Positions 8,675 to 16,885 of a DNA stretch of 36,746 nt are shown piece after piece (the stretch's first letter is position 1; the number at the start of each line of letters is the position of its first letter). The notes beneath the pieces were generated by a model that saw only the letters and a list, made by a program, of their open reading frames with translations, did not search any database and was not told the DNA's origin. Source of the DNA: ARS1285 sp038045965 (GTDB lineage Archaea; Nanobdellota; Nanobdellia; Pacearchaeales; GW2011-AR1); assembly GCA_038045965.1 (NCBI GenBank), contig JBBSXD010000002.1:1-36746 (forward strand), written 5' to 3'. Made by a program: the position numbers and the translations under genes.

Positions 8675-8728
8675 TCGACATTTTATTAAACATATAAATG
8701 TCGAGCGAGAAATAGCTTTGTATTTCTC
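8675..8728. other. Two back-to-back hairpins
   Basis: In the 167-nt gap between the helicase and rhodanese genes are two consecutive perfect stem-loops. The first is TCGACATTT (8675-8683) with AAATGTCGA (8696-8704), loop 12 nt. The second is GAGAAATA (8707-8714) with TATTTCTC (8721-8728), loop GCTTTG. They are separated by only two bases. They lie downstream of the rhodanese stop (8814) and upstream of the helicase start (8646) on the minus strand. They may terminate the former, regulate the latter or belong to a small RNA. Confidence 0.5.
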
Positions 8729-8813
8729 TAACAATATATAATATGTATCTTACTTATTTAATCTATACATTATCTAAATAGATAGTTTATAAAACTTTTG
8801 GAATGCCTAAAAT

Positions 8814-9170
8814 CTAATTTCCATACATCTTAACATGCTTATCAATCAAAGACCAAGCCCTAATACTTCCTTCATAATTTTTAACTTTGTATCCTTTCTT
8901 ATGCAAATATTCTGCAGCAATTCCACTTCTATTCCCAGTTCTGCAATAAACAATTACCAAATCTGATTTAGATGGTTTCTTAAATTTATATTTATCAAAG
9001 AAAATTCTCTCATCTAAATTAAAAGCTTCTTCAAAATCTTGCAAACATAAATGAACTGCACTTGGAATCATTCCATAATCTAATTCATGATTATTTCTTA
9101 CATCAATGAGAAAATAATCTTTCTTGCTATTTATAATTCTCTTAAGCTCTTTAGTTTCTATAACTTCCAT
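8814..9170 (-). CDS. Single-domain rhodanese-like protein
   Basis: Rhodanese-fold sulfurtransferase of 118 aa, the usual length for a single-domain member. The LIDVRNNHELDYGMIPSAVH segment (21-40) is the N-terminal signature. The active-site loop is CRTGNRS with nucleophile Cys76. The C-terminal helix is preceded by YEGSIRAW, also typical. Such proteins carry persulfide sulfur or act in thiol redox reactions; the physiological donor and acceptor are unknown. It is transcribed divergently from the ATP-grasp gene across a 64-nt spacer. Confidence 0.9.
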   Translation of the reverse strand: MEVIETKELKRIINSKKDYFLIDVRNNHELDYGMIPSAVHLCLQDFEEAFNLDERIFFDKYKFKKPSKSDLVIVYCRTGNRSGIAAEYLHKKGYKVKNYEGSIRAWSLIDKHVKMYGN

Positions 9171-9234
9171 ATAATAAAATAATAAAAGAACTTTAAAAAC
9201 TTAAGTTTTTATAGTTAGAAATTTTTATTTTATC

Positions 9235-10089
9235 ATGAAAAAATTGGTGATAGGTTATCTCTATAACGGAAGAGGGCTTGGAGAAGATGAGATACTTTTT
9301 AGAAAAATAGCTAAAAAAAAAGATATTGATACTGTACTAATAAATACTTCTTTGGGTTATACTGATGATGAACTTAAGGAAGAAATAAAAAAATGTAATA
9401 TTATTTACAATTCTAGCGGAGATGACTTCGTAATAGAAACTGAGAAAACTATAGAAGAATTAGGAAAGAAAATTATAGAAAGTTCTAAATCCTATTATTA
9501 CGTTGAAGACAAATGGATGTTTTATCTTAAATGTAAAGAACATAAAATCAAAACTCCAGATACTATACTTTTAGCACAGGATATTACATATACCAAAAAA
9601 GAACTAAGAAATTTTAATAAATGGCCAGTTATAATAAAAAAAGTGAATGGTTGTATGGGGGAATTTGTAGAAAAAGCAGACAACATTAATGAAGCAGAAA
9701 AAATAATTAAAAAATTATGGAAAAAAAGTAACGAGAAAGATCCTTTAATTGCTCAAGAATTCATAAGATCCCCCAGCTACAGAGTTACTTTAATCGGAGG
9801 GAAAATAGTCCAAACAGCCATAAAAGAAAATATTGGCTGGAAAGCAACAGGAGTTTATGCAAAAAAAATAAAGAAATTTAATATTGATAAAAAAATAAAA
9901 TTGATTATAGACAAATTAAATAAATTTACAGATATTCAGATATGTGGTATAGATTTCTTGAGAAAAGATGGAGAATGGATAGCTTTAGAAGTTAATTCAG
10001 CTCCAGGATTAGATTTTTTTGAATCTGAAAGAAAAGAAATGATTGAAAAAGTAATTGAATTATTAGTAAAATTGGCAAAAAAAGATTAA
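9235..10089 (+). CDS. ATP-grasp ligase, RimK/LysX-like
   Basis: ATP-dependent carboxylate-amine/thiol ligase fold, 284 aa, the usual length for RimK/LysX relatives. Visible features are an N-terminal preATP-grasp domain (1-90), the nucleotide-binding lysines in WPVIIKKVNG (130-139), the hinge LIAQEFI (171-177), CGIDFLRKDGEW and the Mg-binding LEVNSAPGLDFF (251-262). Relatives add glutamate to proteins, cofactors (tetrahydromethanopterin, F420) or a lysine-biosynthesis carrier. No partner gene nearby indicates which substrate is used here. Its 3' end overlaps the convergent nitrilase-family gene by 4 nt. Confidence 0.85.
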   Translation: MKKLVIGYLYNGRGLGEDEILFRKIAKKKDIDTVLINTSLGYTDDELKEEIKKCNIIYNSSGDDFVIETEKTIEELGKKIIESSKSYYYVEDKWMFYLKCKEHKIKTPDTILLAQDITYTKKELRNFNKWPVIIKKVNGCMGEFVEKADNINEAEKIIKKLWKKSNEKDPLIAQEFIRSPSYRVTLIGGKIVQTAIKENIGWKATGVYAKKIKKFNIDKKIKLIIDKLNKFTDIQICGIDFLRKDGEWIALEVNSAPGLDFFESERKEMIEKVIELLVKLAKKD

Positions 10090-10832
10090 GATTTATAATG
10101 ATCTTCTAATTTTTTTATTTCATTAAGATTTATTTTTGAGATTATAAGTCCTTCCTTTCTAACTATTTTAGACAATATCTTAGTCGGAGAAGCAATTGCA
10201 GAATAAGAAATTTGATACTTAGAATCCATAACTGGATTGCACAAAGCTACAAAACAAACATTTTCAAAAGCTCTTACTCTAACTAAAGATTCTAAAATCT
10301 CTAATTCTCTTATTTCATGCTTTTCTTTATGAGCTATAGAATCATACCACCATTGTGAAGGACAAAAAATAATCTGAGCTCCTGCTTTTTTCATTTTATT
10401 AAATAATTCTGGGAAAGCTAAATCCCAGCATATAACAATTCCTATTTTTCCAAAATCAGTATTAAAAACTCTTATTTTTTTTCCAGGATTAACTTTATCT
10501 CCATATAAATGTATTTTCTCATAATCTCCTACTATCTTACCTTTTCTATTTATTAAAAGAGAAGTATTATATAACTTATCTTTTATTTTAATATCTTCAT
10601 TTATAATCGCCCAAATTTTATTATTTTTACATTCTTCTCTAATTTCATTTATCAATTTATGATTTTTATGAAAGATATAATTTTTATGCAGGCACGACTC
10701 CGGAAAACAAACTATATCAGCTCCCCTCTCTTTAGCCAATATTATATATTTTTTTATTTTCTCTATATTATTAACTGAAGAAATATCAAAATATTTAATC
10801 TGCGCTAAAGCAATCTTAACAAATTTTTTCAT
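10086..10832 (-). CDS. Carbon-nitrogen hydrolase (nitrilase superfamily)
   Basis: Amidase-type enzyme of the nitrilase/CN-hydrolase superfamily. The Glu-Lys-Cys catalytic triad is complete: Glu45 in CFPES, Lys106 in YEKIHLYGD and Cys135 in GIVICWDLAFPEL. At 248 aa it is close to the usual 260-280. The sequence most resembles the small amidases that hydrolyse omega-amides or repair metabolites, but the substrate cannot be read from sequence. A TATA-like ATATATAAAAT lies about 25 nt before the ATG at 10832. The gene is convergent with, and overlaps by 4 nt, the ATP-grasp gene. Confidence 0.9.
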   Translation of the reverse strand: MKKFVKIALAQIKYFDISSVNNIEKIKKYIILAKERGADIVCFPESCLHKNYIFHKNHKLINEIREECKNNKIWAIINEDIKIKDKLYNTSLLINRKGKIVGDYEKIHLYGDKVNPGKKIRVFNTDFGKIGIVICWDLAFPELFNKMKKAGAQIIFCPSQWWYDSIAHKEKHEIRELEILESLVRVRAFENVCFVALCNPVMDSKYQISYSAIASPTKILSKIVRKEGLIISKINLNEIKKLEDHYKS

Positions 10833-10892
10833 TCCAATAAAAAATAATCCTATTTTATATATCTTTATCTTTAAATAAAATCAAAAATAAAA

Positions 10893-10982
10893 CTAAGATT
10901 TCATTCTAGCCCTTCTTACCTTCCTTCTTTGCGCTCTTTTGCTTCTCGCTCTAACCCTTCTCGTTGGTCTACTTCTTGGCAT
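10893..10982 (-). CDS. 29-aa arginine-rich protein, possibly ribosomal
   Basis: Small ORF from ATG 10982 to TAG 10893. The peptide begins MPRSRPTRRVRARSKRAQRR and contains about 12 Arg and several Lys with no acidic residue. Its codons are notably richer in G+C than the neighbourhood, as expected for a conserved very basic peptide. A TATA-like TATTTAAAG lies about 25-30 nt upstream. Size and composition recall eL41, the tiny archaeal/eukaryotic ribosomal protein, but the sequence does not match the eL41 consensus I know, so identity is uncertain. Coding is supported by composition and promoter spacing. Confidence 0.55.
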   Translation of the reverse strand: MPRSRPTRRVRARSKRAQRRKVRRARMKS

Positions 10983-11021
10983 AATAAACTAAAAAGATTT
11001 AGCTTTAAATATTTTTGCTAT

Positions 11022-11059
11022 AGTCAACGACATTAATTTTTCCTACTTTGTCGTTGACT
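11022..11059. other. 11-bp perfect stem-loop upstream of the arginine-rich ORF
   Basis: AGTCAACGACA at 11022-11032 pairs perfectly with TGTCGTTGACT at 11049-11059 around a 16-nt loop. It lies just beyond the TATA-like box of the 10893-10982 ORF, 40-77 nt upstream of its ATG. It could be an operator or a terminator for transcription entering from the right. Confidence 0.5.
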
Positions 11060-11447
11060 TATTAGTGAAAAACATAAGTCTTTCATTATAGATTCTTAAT
11101 TTCTTTGTTTAGTTTTATTTTTTTAAGAGATTTTATTCTCTTATTTTCATAAATAAACTTGGATATGTTTTCACTAACAAAAACCTTGACATTCAGAAAA
11201 CAAATTAACTTTTTAGAGAATCAAAATATTTCTTATCTGTTCTCCTTCTTGTTATTACTCTCATATATCTTATACACTTACAAAGTATTTAAATATCGTC
11301 TTTGAATAATAAGTGTAAGGGTACGCCAGCACCTATTCGCAATCTCATTTAGTTATTAAATAAATATTTGGCTAATGAAAATTATTCAATTCGAACTCTT
11401 TCCTAGTTTGCATCTCTAACATAAATCTTTATGAAATCAATAAAGAG
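11060..11447. other. Gene-free stretch with a second inverted repeat
   Basis: No supported coding frame is seen here. It holds an inverted repeat in which TACACTTA (11273-11280) pairs with TAAGTGTA (11310-11317) and the inner CAAAG (11281-11285) pairs with CTTTG (11300-11304). A TATA-like TATTTAAATAT lies in the loop. A locally less AT-rich segment (about 11316-11340) follows, which could be the start of a small plus-strand RNA. Near 11066-11087 is a small hairpin whose minus-strand sequence is nearly repeated at 32884-32905. Confidence 0.35.
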
Positions 11448-11519
11448 CGCCCGCACCGAGATTCGAACTCGGGTCGCAACCGTGACAGGGTTGAATGCTG
11501 ACCACTACACTATACGGGC
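11448..11519 (-). tRNA. tRNA-Asp (GUC)
   Basis: Cloverleaf on the minus strand. The acceptor stem is GCCCGTA with TGCGGGC. The anticodon arm is CAACC-CTGTCAC-GGTTG with anticodon GTC. The T arm is CCGAG-TTCGAAT-CTCGG. The discriminator is G, as expected for Asp, and CCA is not encoded. No intron. Confidence 0.96.
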
Positions 11520-11592
11520 ATAAACTTATCTAATTATCTTTGTTTTTAAATTTTACTAAATAAATTTATTAACATAAAAAATCTGTATTAAT

Positions 11593-12567
11593 ATGACAAA
11601 AGAGGAAAATTCATCAACCATATTAAAAATAATTAATATTCTAATAATAATCTTCCTTATATCTTTAATTTTAATTCTATCTTATTATATTTACATAAAT
11701 TTCCCAAGAGAGCCTGAATTATTAAAAATAATAAATAATCCTTCATTTGAACCAGTTATAAATTCTGAAGTAAAACAATTCTATCCAAATATGAAATTTA
11801 ATCATAATAAAATAAGCTATTTTATAGATATAAGTTGCGATGAAGAAAGAAAATCAAAAATGGGAAAAGCATTTGTAGAATTAAGTAAAAAAGTTTCCGA
11901 AATAACTTTCTATTCTAATGAGTTAAATCCAGATATAGAAATAACTTGTTCTAAAAATAATGAAGTTAATATAGACAAAAAGCATTTTGTAGCAGGAGAA
12001 GGTGGTGCAAAAGAAATAATTCAAACTGGAAATTATAATGTTATAACAAAAGGAATAATTTTATTATATGAAAATACAAAAATCAGATCAAAAAATTGTG
12101 ATTATCCAAATATAGAATTACATGAATTGCTTCATGTTTTAGGATTTGATCATTCTGAAAGCAAAAAAAGTATAATGTATACATACATAGAATCTTGTGA
12201 TCAAGTCTTAGATAATTCCATAATAAATCAATTAAAAGAATTATATTCAAAAGAAAATCTTCCAGATTTATACTTTGAAAATATAGAAGTTACAAAAAAA
12301 GGAATATACTTAGATTTTATTTTAACAACGAAAAATTCAGGTTCAATAAAAGCAGACAATATTATATTAACTATAATGGATGACGATATAATAATTCACG
12401 AAAAAAATTTAGGGGATTTTGATTTTGGAGCAGGAATAACTCTAAAAACAAAAGATTTAAAATTAGAAAGATTAAATCCAGATAAAATAAATTTTATCTT
12501 AGATAAAGAAAATAAAATAAATGAATTAAATGAAGAAAATAATATTATAGAAATAAAATTAGATTAA
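11593..12567 (+). CDS. Membrane-anchored metzincin metalloprotease with C-terminal CARDB-like domain
   Basis: One N-terminal transmembrane helix (about 12-35) anchors the protein. An extracellular zinc protease domain follows, with the extended metzincin motif HELLHVLGFDH (177-187: three zinc ligands and the catalytic Glu) and a Met-turn at Met195 (KSIMYTY). Cysteines at about 82, 119, 169 and 202 could form disulfides. The last ~100 residues (PDLYFENIEVTKKGIYLDF, then alternating strands) form a CARDB-like beta-sandwich, common in archaeal surface proteins. The domain order suggests a matrixin/archaemetzincin-like protease acting outside the cell. The start has a TATA-like region about 30 nt upstream. 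It overlaps the convergent 26-aa ORF by 4 nt. Confidence 0.85.
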   Translation: MTKEENSSTILKIINILIIIFLISLILILSYYIYINFPREPELLKIINNPSFEPVINSEVKQFYPNMKFNHNKISYFIDISCDEERKSKMGKAFVELSKKVSEITFYSNELNPDIEITCSKNNEVNIDKKHFVAGEGGAKEIIQTGNYNVITKGIILLYENTKIRSKNCDYPNIELHELLHVLGFDHSESKKSIMYTYIESCDQVLDNSIINQLKELYSKENLPDLYFENIEVTKKGIYLDFILTTKNSGSIKADNIILTIMDDDIIIHEKNLGDFDFGAGITLKTKDLKLERLNPDKINFILDKENKINELNEENNIIEIKLD

Positions 12568-12644
12568 TCTTCTTCTCCATCTAAGTCAAACTCTTCTACA
12601 GTCTCTTCTAACTCATTATCTTCTTCAAGATCATCATTGTCCAT
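12564..12644 (-). CDS. Putative 26-aa acidic microprotein
   Basis: Short ORF with ATG at 12644 and TAA at 12566-12564. The product starts MDNDDLEEDNELEETVEEF and more than half of its residues are Asp or Glu. A TATA-like TTTTTAAAG lies about 25 nt upstream of the ATG, consistent with a leaderless transcript. Its 3' end overlaps the metzincin gene by 4 nt in convergent orientation. Chance cannot be excluded at this size; the promoter spacing and uniform composition are the support. Confidence 0.4.
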   Translation of the reverse strand: MDNDDLEEDNELEETVEEFDLDGEED

Positions 12645-12728
12645 TTTTGAGAATAATAAAAACCCTTTAAAAACTTTACTAAAATCTATTTTTACTCCAT
12701 GGTAAAAACATTTAGAAGAAATCTTACT

Positions 12729-13001
12729 CTAAACTTTTAATCTCTTAAAAGTATTTTCCAAAATATCTGTTCCAGCATAACCTGCTAATCCCGATACTTT
12801 ATAATCAGGACCAAAAATAATCCCCACAAAAATACCAATGATAATTGCAATAAAGATAGTAATTAAATAATAACCTAAAATAAATTTTTTATTTTTATTC
12901 CTGTTAAAAGATTTCCAAACTCCAAAAGTTCCTCTTATAAGCCCTCCAATACCTCCAATTAAACCAGGAAAAATAACTAAACTAAACAAATCAAAAACCA
13001 T
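12729..13001 (-). CDS. Small holin-like membrane protein (90 aa)
   Basis: The product has hydrophobic segments at about 5-25 (LFSLVIFPGLIGGIGGLI) and 42-66 (LGYYLITIFIAIIIGIFVGIIF). A loop follows with a glycine-rich GLAGYAGTDILENTFKRLKV terminus. The spacing and the YAGTD-helix ending resemble small holin-like proteins annotated in archaea and phages. Function is not established by this resemblance. It stands alone downstream of the thermosome gene, 49 nt away on the same strand, and could share its transcript. Confidence 0.6.
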   Translation of the reverse strand: MVFDLFSLVIFPGLIGGIGGLIRGTFGVWKSFNRNKNKKFILGYYLITIFIAIIIGIFVGIIFGPDYKVSGLAGYAGTDILENTFKRLKV

Positions 13002-13050
13002 CTTCTAAATAGATAATAATTTTCTCTATTTAAATATTCTCACAAAAATT

Positions 13051-14655
13051 TTACTCCATTCCGCCATAAGCCATAGGACCTTTGCCACCATGGCCATTTT
13101 TACTTTTACTCGCTAAAACATCATCTATTCTTAAAATCATCACAGCCACTTCAGTACTGCTACTAATAGCTTGAGTTTTAATTTTCAACGGTTCAATTAT
13201 TCCAGCTTTTAAAGCATCTTCAATTTTATTATTAAGAATATTAATCCCTGCATTAACTTCTCCACTATCATGTCTAGATTTTAATTCAGTTAAAATATCT
13301 ATAGGATCTAAACCTGCATTTTCAGCAAGAGTCAAAGGAATATATTCTAATGCTTCTGCAAATTCTTTAACAGCTAATTGTTCTCTTCCATTTAAACTAT
13401 CTGCAAATTGTTTCAATCTTTTACTTAATTCCATTTCAATAGCTCCTGCTCCAGCTACAATTTTCCCATCTCTAACAACACTAGCTACATCTCCTAATCC
13501 ATCTTTCAACGCTCTCTCCATTTCATCCATAACATGTTCACTTCCTCCATGAATAAGAATAGTCAAAGCTTTTGGATCAGAACATCCACTAACATAAGTC
13601 ATTTTATCATTTCCATGACTATATTCCTCAACAATTTCTGCACTTCCTAAATCATTTATGCTAAGTTCATTCAGATTACTAACTATCTTAGCCCCAGTTG
13701 CTCTAGCCAAATTTTCAATATCAGACCTTGCAACTCTTCTGCAAGCATAAATTCCTTCATTGGCTAAATAATATTGGATAATATCATCAATTCCTTTTTG
13801 ACAAAAAATAACATTTGCTCCACTAACTTTAATCATCTCAACCATTTCTTTTAAAATTCTTTCTTCTCTATCAACAAATTCCTGAAGTTGCAAAGAATTG
13901 CTAACAGAAATTTTAGTCTCATTTGGATTTTTAACTTCAAGAGCTTCAGAATAAATTAAAATTTTTGGATTCTTAACTTTACTAGGCATATCAATACTAA
14001 CCCTATCTTTATCAATAATAAGTCCTTTAATTAATTCTGTATCTTCAACTCCATTACTTTTATTTTTTATAATTTTGATATTATTCAAATCCACTTTTCC
14101 CTTTTCTTGAATCTGTTTTATAGAACTTACAATGATATCCGAAAAATTATCTCTAAAATTTTCAGCTCCTTTTCCAGTCATTGCAGTTTTAACTACACTT
14201 TTTAATATTTCTTCATTATCTTTAAAATCATAACATAATTCTTTCAAAAATTCTTTAGATTTTTCAGCAGCTATATTATATCCTTTTGCTATAACAGTTG
14301 GATGTATTTTCATATCTAATAATTTCTCAGAATTTTCCAATAATCTTCCAGCAAGCATAACCGCCGTTGTTGTTCCATCTCCAACTTCAGCTTCTTGAGT
14401 TTTAGAAATCTCCACCATCATTTTAGCAGCAGGATGTTCTATATCCATTTTATCCAAAATAGTAACTCCATCATTAGTAATAGTAACATCTCCAACTCCG
14501 TCAACTAACATTTTATCCATTCCCTTAGGGCCTAAGGTAGTCTTAATCGCATCACTAACTAATTTCGCAGCAAGAATATTATTCCTTTGAGCATCTTTTC
14601 CAATAATTCTTTCAGTACCTTCTGGTAAAATATATATTGGCTGTTTTTCTACCAT
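13051..14655 (-). CDS. thsA: Thermosome (group II chaperonin) subunit
   Basis: ATP-dependent protein-folding chaperonin of the archaeal/eukaryotic type, cytoplasmic, forming a double ring with built-in lid. Length (534 aa) is normal. Motifs include LGPKGMDKMLVDG (41-53), the nucleotide loop GDGTTT (92-97), TGKGAENF, and the ATP-hydrolysis region around residue 390 (VVRDGKIVAGAGAIEMELS). The C-terminus ends in the flexible GGM-type tail (YGGME). It is the only chaperonin gene in the window, so homo-oligomers are possible. A TATA-like region lies in the 134-nt spacer shared with the divergent 166-aa gene. Confidence 0.97.
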   Translation of the reverse strand: MVEKQPIYILPEGTERIIGKDAQRNNILAAKLVSDAIKTTLGPKGMDKMLVDGVGDVTITNDGVTILDKMDIEHPAAKMMVEISKTQEAEVGDGTTTAVMLAGRLLENSEKLLDMKIHPTVIAKGYNIAAEKSKEFLKELCYDFKDNEEILKSVVKTAMTGKGAENFRDNFSDIIVSSIKQIQEKGKVDLNNIKIIKNKSNGVEDTELIKGLIIDKDRVSIDMPSKVKNPKILIYSEALEVKNPNETKISVSNSLQLQEFVDREERILKEMVEMIKVSGANVIFCQKGIDDIIQYYLANEGIYACRRVARSDIENLARATGAKIVSNLNELSINDLGSAEIVEEYSHGNDKMTYVSGCSDPKALTILIHGGSEHVMDEMERALKDGLGDVASVVRDGKIVAGAGAIEMELSKRLKQFADSLNGREQLAVKEFAEALEYIPLTLAENAGLDPIDILTELKSRHDSGEVNAGINILNNKIEDALKAGIIEPLKIKTQAISSSTEVAVMILRIDDVLASKSKNGHGGKGPMAYGGME

Positions 14656-14789
14656 ATTAAGAAAATATATCTCTATTTTTTAAAGATTTTCTATAAACAA
14701 TATATATACTGTAAGATATAGTTCATAAAAAGATACTATTTAGAAAAATAAATACTCTTTTAAACTTTCATTATTATATATAATAAAAG

Positions 14790-15290
14790 ATGGCAATTAA
14801 AGATAAAGTTTTCAAAGGTAAAATAAAACAAAATGCCAATTTTAATTTTAAAGGTATTTATGAATTTGTATATGATTACTTAAATGATGAAGGATGGGCT
14901 CTTCATGAGACTCTTTATAGAGAGAAATCTCAAGAAACTAAAGAATTAATTATAATCTGGAAAGGTACAAAAAATATTTCAGACTATTTTAAATTTGAGA
15001 TAGGACTAACTTTTCTCATAATCGGAATGAAAGATGTAAAAGTAACTATAGACGGAAACGAAGTTAAAATGCAAAATGGTTCTATAGAAATAGTTTTTGA
15101 TGCCGCTTTAGTAAAGGATTATAAAAATAAATGGGACAGCAGTTTCATGAAATTTTTCAGAGAAATATATGACAATTATATAATAAGAAATAGAATAGAA
15201 GATTACGAAGTAAAACTTTACGAAGAAATAAATGAGATAATAGCTACAATAAAATCTTATTTAGCAATAGAATCACAACACTCGTATTAA
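14790..15290 (+). CDS. Unknown protein, first copy of a tandem paralogous pair (166 aa)
   Basis: Soluble protein with no signal peptide. It aligns end to end with the next gene (15327-15836), with about half of positions identical. Blocks shared by both are KGKI.Q...FNFK, SDYFKFEI, GSIEI.F.A.L.KDY...W, YD.YIIR.RI..YEVK and LAIE.QH. A fold of alternating strands followed by helices is likely. TTTTAAAC lies about 28 nt before the ATG, giving it its own promoter. It is divergent from the thermosome gene. I do not recognise the family. Confidence 0.75.
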   Translation: MAIKDKVFKGKIKQNANFNFKGIYEFVYDYLNDEGWALHETLYREKSQETKELIIIWKGTKNISDYFKFEIGLTFLIIGMKDVKVTIDGNEVKMQNGSIEIVFDAALVKDYKNKWDSSFMKFFREIYDNYIIRNRIEDYEVKLYEEINEIIATIKSYLAIESQHSY

Positions 15291-15326
15291 TGATAAATTT
15301 ATATATTATCCTAAATATATGATAGA

Positions 15327-15836
15327 ATGTCAGAAAAAGATTCCATATATAAGGGAAAGATAATCCAAAAAGGAATTTTTAACTTTAAAGATGTCTATGG
15401 ATTTTTATACGATTATTTAGTAGATGAAAATTACGATGTAACAGAAACTAAATATGTAGAAAAATTAGAAGGAAATACCAAAAATTTGGAAATTATATGG
15501 AATGCTACAAAAGAAGTCTCAGATTATTTCAAATTTGAGATAACAGCTACTTGGGCAGTTTTAGGTTTAAAAAAAGTAAAAGTAAAAAAAGACGATCAAG
15601 AAATAGTTATGGATTCTGGTTCTATAGAAATAAAATTTACTGCATCATTAATAAAAGATTATGAAAGTAGATGGGAAAATAATTCAGTGCTAAAATTTAT
15701 GAGAGGTATGTATGATAGATATATTATAAGATCAAGAATAGACTCTTATGAAGTGAAAATTTGGGGAGAAGTAAATGAAATAACAACTCAAACAAAATCA
15801 TTTTTAGCTATAGAAGGACAACACAAATCTAAATAA
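15327..15836 (+). CDS. Unknown protein, second copy of a tandem paralogous pair (169 aa)
   Basis: Paralogue of the preceding gene over its full length; see the shared blocks listed there. The most strongly kept regions are SDYFKFEI in the middle and the YIIR/YEVK block near the end, likely the functional core or an oligomer interface. Copies differ most around residues 36-50 and 75-95. A separate TATA-like AATTTATATATT lies about 27 nt upstream of its ATG, so the copies can be regulated independently. The 3' end overlaps the convergent 314-aa gene by 8 nt. Confidence 0.75.
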   Translation: MSEKDSIYKGKIIQKGIFNFKDVYGFLYDYLVDENYDVTETKYVEKLEGNTKNLEIIWNATKEVSDYFKFEITATWAVLGLKKVKVKKDDQEIVMDSGSIEIKFTASLIKDYESRWENNSVLKFMRGMYDRYIIRSRIDSYEVKIWGEVNEITTQTKSFLAIEGQHKSK

Positions 15837-16773
15837 TAGTTACAACATTAAAATTTAGATTATTAAAAATATTTTTTAAATAATTGATCCTATCTGGAAC
15901 AGTTATAGCCACTTTAGGATACAAAAATCTTGAATCTTCTTTATAAAATCTAGCGATTATATCATGTCTATATCTTACAGTTTCAAAATCAATCGCATTT
16001 GGGAAAACAGAAGAAAAATATTTATCGCTATGATTATAATAACCACAATCTTCAACAGGAAAATGTAAAAAATAATGTTCTAATGAATCACCTATTATTC
16101 CACATTTTTTCAAGAGTTCTATCATGCCTCCTGGAAAAGGAAACTTATAAGACAAACTATTCTCATTAACAAACAAATAAATATTAGTTCTCTCATCTAA
16201 ATTTTTTTTTACAAAATTTTGAATAAATTTTAAACTAAAATCAAGAATACTATCATAATCATTCTTATCAAGGAAAATATTATCATTCAAACAATCCTCT
16301 AAATTATATTTTATCAAAAAAGAATCTTTAATACCCTTACTTACAATCTCTCTATCTACCATTAGTTCTCTATATTCTTTTTCAAGTTTTTCATTTCTTT
16401 CAGACATTATTCTTTTAATACCTTTTTCCCAATTATCAATAAACTCATAACTACAACATAAGGCCTCATCCATAACTGTCCTAATAGCTCTCCGTCTTGA
16501 ATAATGTCCATTATAAGATTTTCCTTTAATCTTAGATAAATTCTCATTTAACTCTTTTAAAATAACTGATTTAAATCTTGATAACCCATAATTAAAAATC
16601 TTTCTTAAAATACTTAAATTAAAATAATTATGTTCAGAATTTTCCTCTAAATTAATAAAAGAGTCACAACGTAAATTTATTTCTTCAGATCTAGATCTTC
16701 TTATGCTTTCATTGATTATTTCATCTAATCTCAAACCATAACCTCTTCTTTGTCTATGAAATAAATTATCCAT
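15829..16773 (-). CDS. Hypothetical protein (314 aa)
   Basis: Helical, charged protein without membrane segments or signal peptide. It begins MDNLFHRQRRGYGLRLDEII. A basic patch RRRAIRTVMDEALCCSYEF occurs near residue 97. The C-terminal 100 residues are rich in aromatic residues and His (EHYFLHFPVEDCGYYNHSD), with several Cys/His that could bind metal, but no arrangement I can assign. It overlaps the end of the tandem paralogue pair by 8 nt in opposite orientation. No known family recognised. Confidence 0.6.
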   Translation of the reverse strand: MDNLFHRQRRGYGLRLDEIINESIRRSRSEEINLRCDSFINLEENSEHNYFNLSILRKIFNYGLSRFKSVILKELNENLSKIKGKSYNGHYSRRRAIRTVMDEALCCSYEFIDNWEKGIKRIMSERNEKLEKEYRELMVDREIVSKGIKDSFLIKYNLEDCLNDNIFLDKNDYDSILDFSLKFIQNFVKKNLDERTNIYLFVNENSLSYKFPFPGGMIELLKKCGIIGDSLEHYFLHFPVEDCGYYNHSDKYFSSVFPNAIDFETVRYRHDIIARFYKEDSRFLYPKVAITVPDRINYLKNIFNNLNFNVVTII

Positions 16774-16885
16774 AGATAGAATAAAATAAAAATTAATTTA
16801 AATATATTTCTATAATTTTAAAATTTAAGAATAAATCTTATATTAATACACAAATATTTAAATACAATTTAATATAATATCCTTA

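Noticed and set aside
12729..13001. Prophage holin as evidence of an integrated virus
   Set aside because: Only a weak size and pattern likeness; no other phage genes are nearby.
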